DNA from: Cryptomeria japonica | Lineage: Eukaryota > Streptophyta > Pinopsida > Cupressales > Cupressaceae | Direction: 5' to 3' | NCBI RefSeq assembly: GCF_030272615.1 | Contig: NC_081406.1 | Coordinates: 472,864,400-472,928,399 of the forward strand | DNA: 64,000 nt | In this document: positions 45,693 through 54,859 of the stretch, one piece after another | How the letters are laid out: every line of letters starts with the position of its first letter | Position numbering within the stretch: position 1 is the stretch's first letter | Notes under the pieces: model-generated | Told to the model about the DNA's origin: nothing | Database searches by the model: none | The model's input: only the letters and a program-made list of their open reading frames with translations | Program-made: the position numbers and the translations under genes

Positions 45693-45860
45693 GCCGTCCC
45701 CTGCCATCCCTTGTTCCGGGAAAAACAAAAAAAAAGGCATCCCGGAAACTTAGGGTAACATAGTATTTTTCCCAAGATAAAGTAATTGAAATGTGAAATT
45801 TAATATAATTAAGTGGAAACCATCTTGAATTGGTGTCTTATATTTAATTTCAATTAGCAG

Positions 45861-45957
45861 GAATGGTCTTATATTCCTGTTGGTGGTTCATTGCCAAATA
45901 CAAGACAGAAGCACCTGGGCTTTGGTGCTGCAGCGAGCATGGTTCACCCTGCCACTG
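45861..45957 (+). CDS. LCYE: Lycopene epsilon-cyclase, internal exon c (32 codons plus 1 base)
   Basis: Acceptor caattagcag at 45851-45860, donor gtaagt at 45958; starts in phase 0 and leaves one base. It codes EWSYIPVGGSLPNTRQ and GFGAAASMVHPATG. The first is diagnostic for epsilon-cyclase (beta has IPMGGPLPV). The second is the conserved GxAASMVHPATGY block near the FAD and catalytic region. No damage is seen. Confidence 0.95.
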
Positions 45958-46049
45958 GTAAGTTAAAAAGATTTCTTCCCAGATTACCACTATGAGACCA
46001 TTCATTAGATGGCAAATACAATTGGCTGATATCTTATTTGACTATGTAG

Positions 46050-46181
46050 GCTATTCTGTTGTACGCTCTTTATCAGAGGCTCCATCATATGCAGCAGCTA
46101 TTGCAAGTGCTTTGAAGAATAGCGTTGGCAATGAAGCTACAATGTTTTACCAAAAATGTACAACGGATGCAGCACTCAGAG
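46050..46181 (+). CDS. LCYE: Lycopene epsilon-cyclase, internal exon d (44 codons)
   Basis: Acceptor actatgtag before, donor gtgaat after. Joined to the leftover base it codes GYSVVRSLSEAPSYAAAIAS and then a variable segment ending TTDAALR. Epsilon-cyclases continue with WDTLWPxERKRQRAF in the next exon. That exon is not found up to 64000, so the following intron is longer than 17.8 kb and holds element C and more repeats. The open exon sequence and good splice sites suggest a live gene, but the missing ends prevent certainty. Confidence 0.93.
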
Positions 46182-47678
46182 GTGAATTTTTAAAACTCAT
46201 TTTCAATGTTGATGTTTGCCTATTTCTCTATTTAAGAACTCCCCACTACACTTTATAAATTTGATAGTGCTTATCTTTGTAACAAGAGCAGTTCATGTAA
46301 TAAATATTTTATTACAAATGCAAGATTAATGATATTTTTGAAAAATTGAATAAAATCCCGCACAACTAAGGAAGAAAAGAGTAGCTGCTTATAATACCAA
46401 TCAGATAATAAGTCCGAAATAAGTATGTAAGTTGTTCCATTTGAGTTATTTTGGATTAGAGCATTGGCACTTTAACAGTGTGCCTGAATTGAGGTGATAG
46501 TTAGTTTCCAAAATTGTAGTTGGAAAAACAAAGAAAACGATTTCTTTTGGAGCAGAAGGAGGCTAGAAACATTGGAGGTCTTCCTGGTGCCAAACATTTT
46601 AAAAACAATAGAACCAAACAACAAAAATCTAAGTTTCTGGTTTGGGTTTGAGTTTGAGCTTTGCATATGGTGATTCACAGATTTTTTTTTGCCTGGGTTC
46701 AGTGTGTCTGGACAGCTGACAGAGTATATAGAAAACATTTAAAACATAAAAGAATAGCCTTAATTGCACAAAATATACAAAACTAAACGTAAAATGCATC
46801 CGATAATTGATAGTCAATGTCAAATGTTAAAGATAAATCAAAGCAATGCATATGCTCAAATAGAGTAATTATCACTGGTCAAACATGCAACTGCAATGGA
46901 AAATAAATACAAACCATCAGATTGCTCTTTGTTGATTGTATCAAGATCATCAATCAGTTCATTAGAAGCACAAGCAATACCAGCACCACTCTTGCTTGTA
47001 GCATTATGTGTGCCCTATGTAATAGCTTGATATTCCTCATTGCCAGTAGGGACTAAGGAAGGTTGTGCAATGGAAGCATTGAAGTTGGGATGACCTGGTG
47101 CTACATATTAATGCCTTGACACCTCCTCCTTGCTCTTGATTTGCTTATGCAAAATGAGGCACAGATTGGAATGCAGATACACAAACTTCTCTTCCCTTTT
47201 TTGCTACTAAACCCTTGCATTTAATTGAGTGGAAAACGGAATATGTATTCCATTTCCACTCATTATTGAGAGTGGAGACAAAGTCAATACATGATTACAA
47301 AATTTTATTATTTTACAATAAAATATAAATTATAGCAGTAAAGATTGTCAATGAAAATAAAAACACAATTGAATATGTTAAGAAGGTATGCTGCATGATT
47401 GCAAAAAGCACAATTTAAGTTGCTTTAAAAAGAAAAACAATAATTGACATTTTAACTATAATAGTATTAGCATGTTTATCTTAGTTTAAAAAGGGTGCTA
47501 TATTTTACGCTTCTTATCACTGATATAAATTTATGATCTAGCTAATCTACAAATGTAATATTAAAATTAATTGACTCAAACTATTAATTACTGAGTGATG
47601 GGATAATGAAATGAAATTTAAGGATGGACTTCCTTGATTCACTTCCTTGTATGACTTGAAACTTGACTTCTTTATGCT
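46182..47678 (+). other. Intron of lycopene epsilon-cyclase before element C
   Basis: AT-rich intronic sequence with donor gtgaat. No conserved fragment; ends at the target duplication of element C. Confidence 0.6.
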
Positions 47679-47683
47679 GTTGA
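47679..47683. other. Left target-site duplication of element C
   Basis: GTTGA here and at 57527-57531. Confidence 0.88.
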
Positions 47684-47941
47684 TGTTGGCGGCATTATTG
47701 TACAAGGGAATAACTTTAGTTAATTATGTGTAATTGTTTGGTTAGTTGGCAACCGAGGGGTGGAAGTTGCGGTGCGACGATTGGCGCTCGCACCCCCTCG
47801 GTACCCTTTTATACTCCGGAATGTAACTTGTAACATAGACTTATTATGAATAGCACATCTGATATACTTTGTTTGACATTTACGGCATTAGTCTGCGTTA
47901 TGTTCTTTAGGTCTTAAGTTATTCACCCGAGAGGGCAAACA
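47684..47941 (+). repeat. 5' LTR of element C
   Basis: 258 bases, starting TGTTGGCGGCATTATTG and ending CCCGAGAGGGCAAACA. A possible TATA-like stretch is cttttatactcc near 47806. Confidence 0.93.
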
Positions 47942-47943
47942 TT

Positions 47944-47956
47944 TGGCGCCGTTGCC
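47944..47956 (+). other. Primer-binding site of element C
   Basis: tggcgccgttgcc, two bases after the LTR end; the common TGGCGCC type of plant Ty3/gypsy elements, matching element B with one difference. Confidence 0.75.
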
Positions 47957-48000
47957 TAGACGAACTCGGGAACGGAAGACACGGATGGCGCACAGACACA

Positions 48001-48405
48001 ATGGGCCTACCCGTTGGTGAAGTAAACCCGGAGGCCGACGACGCGCGGACAGAACTTTACACAGGAGAAGACACGGCAACGCGAGAATTTTCAATTTTGC
48101 TCCAGGTAGCCATTCAGACATACGTTCGACGAGAAGCGGCGGAGGTAGAAATCCCACCAAGTGCCGTGTGGACAGCGCTGGAGGTTAGCTCGACAGTAAA
48201 CCGGTTAATGAACCACCTCCCCCGGCTGCTTGCACAGGCATCGCTGGCACAACAGGCCCACCTAGAGGAGATTGCCCAGGAGGAGCGACGACAACAAATC
48301 TTGCAACGCTACGAAGAGAACAGCGGACGGGAAATGGAAAGAAATGGAAAGAAATGGCGCCAGGCCAGGAGGGAATTGAACCGTGAACTTCTTATTTTCA
48401 AATAA
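48001..48405 (+). CDS. Leader ORF upstream of gag (element C), function unknown
   Basis: 134 codons starting MGLPVGEVNPEADD. It is closely similar over about 110 residues to the leader ORF of element B, including FSILLQVAIQTYVRREAA and LEEIAQEERRQQILQRYEE. The end differs because a small tandem duplication of gaaatggaaa (about 48330-48350) shifts the last residues. It is in another frame than gag, which starts 95 bases later. The same frame relation holds in B. No known domain is recognised. Confidence 0.6.
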   Translation: MGLPVGEVNPEADDARTELYTGEDTATREFSILLQVAIQTYVRREAAEVEIPPSAVWTALEVSSTVNRLMNHLPRLLAQASLAQQAHLEEIAQEERRQQILQRYEENSGREMERNGKKWRQARRELNRELLIFK

Positions 48406-48499
48406 AAGTGTCATTGACACGAGTTGTACTTGAGCAGATGAACTAATAAAGACATGTTTTGATTTAAGAATTGAAAGTTATGGAGATGTGTGACAATTA

Positions 48500-50130
48500 A
48501 TGCCAAACCTATTGAATAAAGATAGGAATAGAAAACCGGAAACGAATGAGTGGGAGGCCGCACAGAGGGCTTTGATTCTGGAGCAGCAAGTAGAACGTAG
48601 ACAGAGGCTGAGGCAACTTGCCGAAGGACGACCTGCCGAAGGGGGGCTCGAGGGGAACCAAGGAGGTGTCACGGAAGGTGCAGAGGTCGACGGAAATTTC
48701 TACGCGTCGCCAGATCATCGTAGGACACGGAGCCACGAAGAATTTCTAGAAGAAACAAGGTTACGGCGAAATCTAGTCGAGGAGACTCGGGATCAGTTTA
48801 GGAACTTATCCCTTACGCCACGGAGTGAAGATCACCAACGGGAAGCAGGAGTAGGAGCGTGTCAGAACGAAGGGGAGGGCAACAGTACGGGTGTAGGTGC
48901 CACACGAGACAGGCAAAACACCGTACCTCCAGGAGACACCACCAACACTACCGGAGGTAGCAGCGCAGGGCCGCAGACATAGACACAACCGCCTCCTGGA
49001 AGACGACTAGGGATTGCGAGCAAACAAAAATTACCAAAGTTCACAGGGGACGGCAAGGAAGACCCCTTACGGCACTGCCGTACATGTGAAACCATTTGGT
49101 CTGCCAACGGAGTAACAGACCAGGATGACTGGGTACAACAGTTTCCAGCCACGTTACGTGGAGTCGCCATAGATTGGTACTCCGATGTAGATAAGCAAAA
49201 AGTGGCCACATGGGCTACCCTATAGAAGGAATTCACGGAGGAGTTTCGGTTGCTCCGTGATGACAACGAAATTGTAACAGAGATATACAGTACCAAGCAA
49301 GGTACTAAGGAGACAGTACGGGCATACAGTCGGAGGCTGAAAGAACTCTTGGGTAAAATGGAGAGCTAGCCGGCTGAGGGCTTAAAAAAACGATGGTTTG
49401 TGGAAGGATTGAAATCCTCCCTACGGAAAAAAATGAAGATTGTACCCCCGACGTCATACGACGACGCCTATAACAGGGCAATGGATCTAGAAAGCGAATA
49501 CAAAACATCAAGGAAGAAGAAAAGTAATAGATATTCATTTGACGATGATGAAGATTTTGACGGAGAGAGCAGTAGCAGTAGTGAATCGGGTAAAAAGGTA
49601 CACGCGCTCTAGAAGGACATGGAACGAATGCTGAGAGAATTTAAGGCCATGAAAGGGAGTACAAGTAAGACGGAAGAAACTGAAGTGTGGTGTACAGACT
49701 GCAGGAGTGACGGACACACAAAGGGTACTTGCCCGAAGAAGGCATTCTGTGAGATTTGCCAAAGGATGGGACACTCCACCAAGGAGTGCCCATACAATAT
49801 GAAAACCTGAAGCACGAACCAGGGGTTGTTCACGGAGCAGGCCACAACATCTGCACCAGCGGGTACGGGCCAGCAGACTAACACAACGGCATCATTTGGA
49901 GGATACCGAGATAATAGATGCGGTGGCGGCGGAAGAAATAATAACAATAACAACAACAAAAACTGGATCCAATACGATGCCAAGGGCCGGCCGATGATTC
50001 AATGTAGGGCCTGCAATCAGTGGGGACACTTCGCCCGCGATTGCACGAAGGAAGCCAACCCTCAGCACCTCTGCCGATGGTGCGGGCCAGGCGACCACGA
50101 GGACGCAAATTGCCCGAAGCCTGGTGTACA
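48500..50130 (+). pseudogene. gag of element C with four zinc knuckles
   Basis: Starts MPNLLNKDRNRK at 48500. Charged N-terminal region, then capsid core (KQKLPKFTGDGKEDPL, VQQFPATLRGVAIDWYSD, GTKETVRAYSRRLKELL). The knuckles are CTDCRSDGHTKGTC, CEICQRMGHSTKEC, CRACNQWGHFARDC and CRWCGPGDHEDANC, all CX2CX4HX4C. In-frame stops at 48980, 49223, 49367, 49610 and 49808 break it. Element B has Gln or Arg at four of the five sites, so single C-to-T changes are the likely cause. It would form the RNA-packaging shell; four knuckles are more than the usual one or two. Confidence 0.9.
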
Positions 50131-51400
50131 CCTTCTAAACATAGAACCTACGAAGGCAGAAGTATTGGCAATCACAAGGGCACAGGCTAAAAAGATTGCC
50201 TACCCAAATCCCCACACGGAGACCGAGAGAGTGCGGGAGGCCAGAGATGAGATCGCAAAGGAAATGGCCGCACAAGGACAGAACAGTCACCAGACAACAA
50301 GTCCACCACGGACGAAGGGAGAAGAGGAAATCTTACGGCAAATATTGCAGGTAGAGGTACCCGTGAGAATTCAAGACCTCCTGGAGACTATGCCGCAACT
50401 AAAAACGGCTATTTTAAACTCTGTACCCCCACAAGTAAAAATGAGGGAGGTCCTGAGCCCCACAACCAACCCCGGGTTTAGGGAGGTCGTGAGCCCCGCG
50501 GTAGACCCCATGTTGTTGGTAGTCAACAGCGGACGCCACCCGGCGGTGGTAGAAATGGGTATACTAGGGACCACCTTAACAGACACTATTGTGGACGGAG
50601 GGTCAGGAGAAAATGTACTCCCAGAAGCGACATGGAAAAAATTGGGAAAGCCTACGTTGTGGCCCCCTACGTTCAACCTGCTAGGGGCAGACCAACATGG
50701 GATTAAACCCATTGGTACCCTCATGGGCCAGCAGGTGATGGTCGGCACGCAGCCATTCGTGCTGGATTTTGTGGTAATCCCCTTAAAGCAGAAAGGATAT
50801 GACGCCATCCTGGGGCGGGGGTGGCTCATTGCAGCAAAAGTGAACCATAACTGGAAGCGGAATACCCTTTCTTTGGAAAACGTCGGGAGGAAGTACGTAA
50901 TCGATCTCCGTACGCAGATGGTGAGCGAGGAGTTAGCCTCTTCCTCCGACTCGGAGTCCGAGGGACACCAGTTAGTGGAGAGTGGAAATAGATGCCGCAT
51001 GGAGCCCAGTGATGAAGGGGTGTTAGAACTGGAGGCATGCTCAAGGGATGATGGGGACTCCTTGAATGGCCTCTTCCATTGGCAAATGGGAGATTATGAA
51101 CTATTTACACCCTCATGCAATGTATTGAGCATCGAAGAAGAACCAGATATATTTCCCCTAGAATATGGCAAGTACAAGGAAGGGGAGGCAGCAGTGAATG
51201 AGACGCCGGCACACCAATTTTCGAAGGGGGAGCCTATTAAGTATCAGGAAGCCAAGTTAAAGGAAATGAATCTCGGAGAGACAAGTGACCCCAAGATCAT
51301 CCTTGTCGGAGATGACTGGAATCTAGTGTTGAAGGCCGCAGCCTTCAAAATTTTCCTTGAATACAAGGATGTCTTTGCATGGACATACAAGGACTTGAAG
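50131..51400 (+). pseudogene. Protease and linker of element C
   Basis: In the same frame as gag. The protease core is TIVDGGSGENVLPEATWKKLG at about 50586-50648, followed by PTFNLLGADQHGIKP and KGYDAILGRGWL. The active site reads D-G-G-S-G, a variant of the D-S/T-G triad also found in B. Acidic linker (SSSDSESEGHQ) and FHWQMGDYELF follow before RT. This part has no stop of its own but depends on the damaged gag for expression. Confidence 0.8.
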
Positions 51401-52292
51401 GGCGTGCCCCCAGAGCTATGTGTGCACCGAATAGCATTGGTACCGGGAGCCCAGCCAGTGAGGAAGCGGCCGTACCGAATGAACAAAAATTATGCTGTAC
51501 GAGTGAACGACGAAATTGAGTTGATGTTGGAAGCGGGCATAATCTTCAGATTGCAGACAAGCGAATGGGTGTCCCCCATTGTGATTTCCCTCAAGAAAGA
51601 GGCCAATCAGATCCGGATCTGTGTAGACTTCCGGTGCCTAAACGCTGTCACTGTTAAAGACCCGTTTCCCATACCCTTCACAGACAGCATCTTGGAGGAA
51701 GTAGCTGGACATGAAATCTATTCCTTCATGGATGGGTTCTCTGGTTACAACCAGATATCCATCGCGGAGGAAGATAAGCTGAAAACAACCTTCGTGGTGG
51801 AGGACGGTGTGTACGCATACAACCGAATGCCCTTCGGTCTATGCAATGCGCCTACCACCTTTCAGCGCATCATCTTGCACATCTTCGACAAGATGTCAGT
51901 GGGGAACTTCAAAGCATTCCTGGATGATTGGTCTATTTACAGCGAACAGGGCATCCACTTAAAAACTCTCGGGGAGTGCCTAGAGAGGTGTCGAAGGGCA
52001 CGGTTGGCCCTCAACCCGAAGAAATGTAGATTCATGGTACCACAGGGAAGATTGCTGGGACACATTGTGTGTAAAGAAGGATTGAAAACGGACCCGGACA
52101 AGATTCGAGTAATAGTAGAAATGGAACCTCCTACGAACGTCACGGGGGTAAAGTCCTTCCTTGGTCATGTGGGGTACTACAGGAGGTTCATCAAGAACTT
52201 CGCTGAGGTGTCCCACTCGTTGGATAAGTTGACAAGGAAAGGGGAACCATACATTTGGGCAGAGCCAGGCCTTCAAAGAGCTGAAGACAAGG
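51401..52292 (+). pseudogene. Reverse transcriptase of element C
   Basis: Continuous with protease. Blocks: YRMNKNYAVRVNDEIELMLE, ICVDFRCLNAVT (first catalytic Asp), YSFMDGFSGYNQISIAEED, YNRMPFGLCNAPTTFQR, AFLDDWSIYSEQ (catalytic Asp pair in FLDDW), LNPKKCRFMV and GHVGYYRRFIKNF. The FLDDW form is known in some plant Ty3/gypsy lineages. A frameshift near 52266 separates it from RNase H, where the reading moves to AFKELKTRLMGAPILAYPNW. Confidence 0.9.
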
Positions 52293-52700
52293 TTGATGGG
52301 GGCGCCCATACTGGCATACCCGAATTGGGATAAGGAATTCCACGTCCACGTGGATGCCTCAAACTATGCCATCGGGGCTACATTAGCCCAAGTAGGAGGA
52401 CACGGGCTGGACCACCCCGTTTATTTTGCTAGCAGATTGCTCTCGAAGGCGGAAAAAAACTATAGTACCACAGAACGTGTAGCACTCGGGATGGTCTATG
52501 CCGTACAGAAATTCCGTCATTACCTCCTGGCCACACCATTCACATTTTACGTAGACCACCAGGCACTCATGTATTTAGTAAACAAGCCCATTATCTAGGG
52601 GAGGATAAGTCGTTGGCTATTGCTACTACAAGAGTTCAAATTTTTAATTGTGGTAAGACCAGGGCGAAGCTATGTCATAGCCGACCAGCTGTCCCGGATT
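52293..52700 (+). pseudogene. RNase H of element C
   Basis: Frame from 52293: FHVHVDASNYAIGATLAQ with the catalytic Asp, TTERVALGMVYAVQKFRHYLL, and FYVDHQALMYLVNKP (Asp). A stop at 52596-52598 is followed by GRISRWLLLLQEFKFLIV. The catalytic Asp is kept here, in contrast to element A. The domain digests RNA of the replication hybrid. Confidence 0.88.
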
Positions 52701-54059
52701 AAGTCGGGGGAACCTCCAGAGGGAATAAATGACGATTTTCTAGATGCACACTTGTTCCAAGTAGCCGTACTCCCGTCATGGTACATAAAGATTGGAGAAT
52801 ACCTATCGACGTCCCGATTTTCGGAGGGTATGCCTCTAGGGGAACGAAGAAAGCTCGCATTAAGGAGCAGGACTTTTTCGCTCATTAACGGGTTACTCTA
52901 CAAAATGGGGCCGGACCAGATATTAAGGCGTTGTGTCATGGAAGAAGTCGTCTCGAGTGTACTAAGGGAGGCACACGAAGGGCCTGCAGGTGGACACATG
53001 GGTCCAGACACCACAGCCTGAAAGGTGCTTCTCGCAGGACTATGGTGGCCAACGGTATATCACGACGCCAGGGAGTGGGTCGTGAGATGCGACACTTGCC
53101 AACGGGCGGGCAAACCTCTGAAGCGGGACTTCATACCCCTCAACCCGTCGCATGCACAAGAACTCTTTGAGCGATGGGGACTCGATTTTGTGGGTCCTCT
53201 TAAGACCAGCCGCACACGACGGTGCCGGTACATTATAGTTGCGACAGAATACTTGACCAAGTGGGTGGAGGTAGGGGCTCTCCAGGGTAATTCGGCAGTA
53301 AGCACGACAAAGTTTATTTATGAACAAATCATTACGCGATATGGTATACCTATTCAGTTGACCAGTGACCGGGGAGGCCACTTCGTAAACCATGTCATAC
53401 ACCGGTTGACATCAGACTTCAAGATTTTTCACTCATTCTCAAGTCCGTACTACCCACGTGCCAATGGCCAGGCGGAGGCCACAAATAAAATAATAATCTT
53501 GGTGATATATAAGTCTTGCAGTGTGGAGAGGGATGATTGGGAGGAGCGCCTACCGTCAGTACTTTGGGCATACCGAACAACGTACAAGGTAACTACTGGA
53601 CAGACTCCCTTCCAGCTAATGTATGGACAAGAAGCCATGGTGCCAGTTGAATTCATGGTGCCGAGTCTACGGATTGCCATCGATAATCGCCTTGGCGACA
53701 TGGAAAGCCTGAGGGAGAGGCTGTACACGCTGAACAAATTGGACGAACGAAGGATGATGGCTCAGTGGGCGACAGAAACAGCCCAGCAAAGACGGAAGAT
53801 GTGGCACGACAAGCATCTCCGGCAAATGAATTTTACTCCCGAACAGCTGGTGTTAAAATTCAACGAGAAGAACGAAATTAAACCTGGGAAATTCAAAGTC
53901 CGCTGGTTAGGGCCCTTCCGAATACGTGAGGTCAATACGAACGGGGCGATAAAGTTGTGGACGTTGGACGGGAAGGAGATACCAGACGCAGTCAACGGGT
54001 CTAAATTAAAGATCTATCACGAACGGAGGGAACCCGCCCCCCAGTCAGTCAGCCGCTAA
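52701..54059 (+). pseudogene. Integrase of element C
   Basis: After a linker (LSRIKSGEPPEGINDDFLDA) come the zinc-binding residues (HEGPAGGHMG, CDTCQRAG), with a stop at 53019 between them where TGG to TGA is likely. From 53025 a 344-codon open stretch holds the core: WGLDFVGPLK, LTSDRGGHFVN and ANGQAEATNK supply the D, D, E triad, all intact. The C-terminal part has MYGQEAMVPVEF and FKVRWLGPFRI (GPF motif). No chromodomain. It ends at 54057-54059. Confidence 0.92.
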
Positions 54060-54320
54060 AAGAAAATTTGAAAAAAAAAATATAATAATAAAAGAAAATT
54101 TGAAAAAAAAAAAAAAAAAGCCACCGTACGGTGGCACCACCGTGCGGTGGAATCACCGACGATGACCCCACCAACGGTGACACCACCGTGCGGTGGCACC
54201 ACCAACGATGACACCACCGTGCGGTGGCACCACCGTGTGGTGGAACCACTGACGGTGGCACCACTGTGCGGTGGAACCACCGACGGTGACACCATCGTGC
54301 GGTGGGAGCCACCGAAAGCC
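54060..54320. repeat. Palindromic CCACCGTGCGGTGG array (element C)
   Basis: After two A-rich runs, about eight units of the type ccaccgtgcggtggcacc follow between 54120 and 54305. Each is palindromic about gtgcgg/ccgcac or gtacgg. Position and sequence parallel 22590-22870 in element B. Confidence 0.72.
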
Positions 54321-54859
54321 GCGCAAGAATATAAAATGCTGCACAAGACCACCGAAGAACAAGACAACGCCGCACACGCCGAGGAAAGGAAGAAGCCACC
54401 ACGTCGAGGAAAGGAAGAAGACACCACGCCGCACACTGCCGAGGAAAGGAAGAAGCCGCCATCACCGCACACTGCCATCACCGCACAGCAGGGGGTAAGG
54501 GAACAAGACGCCGAACACCGTCGAAGGCACATCACTGCGCAGCCAGGAAAAGGGACGCACCGCACGGCCAGACCAAGTCTGCACAATCCCACGCAGCCAC
54601 ACCATAGGTAGACCAAACAACAAGGGTTACGCGCAGCAGCCGCAAAGGGAAGAATAGAGCCATAGGTAGACCAAGCAGCCGCACGAAAAAGAAGGCCGTT
54701 ACGAAGGGTAGAATTTTTTCGGTTACAGGGAGATTAATGGATTCAGCAGGGAAAAGAAGCTGGAAGAAACAGCTGCACGCTTCCTCCAGTAGCAGCCAGA
54801 GGGATAGGGATAGCAACATCAGGGTTTTAGCATCAGGAGTACGTGTTGCAGGCGGCACC

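Larger units (their letters stand above)
44822..45763. mobile_element. hAT-like MITE in a lycopene cyclase intron
   Basis: A 942-bp insert is flanked by tatttttc at 44814-44821 and 45764-45771 (8 bp, possibly 9 with the next C). Its ends are inverted: CAGTGTTACCC at the left and CTATGTTACCC (reverse complement) at the right. Short terminal repeats and an 8-bp duplication fit the hAT superfamily. Subterminal sequence repeats ggaaacg(t)ttcc and gggacgg motifs. There is no coding capacity. It contains a long hairpin and a microsatellite. Confidence 0.72.

Noticed and set aside
45420-45775. Long Tyr/Ile/Val-rich reading frames on both strands
   Set aside because: They are translations of the TA/TG/AC microsatellite; no conserved protein and equal openness on all frames.
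43770-46181. Lycopene beta-cyclase
   Set aside because: DYRD, ETCLAS and IPVGGSLPNT are epsilon-type; beta-type has DWRD, ETSLVA and IPMGGPLPV.
54049-54616. Minus-strand frames of up to 186 codons
   Set aside because: Antisense shadow of the palindrome array and extra ORF leader of element C.
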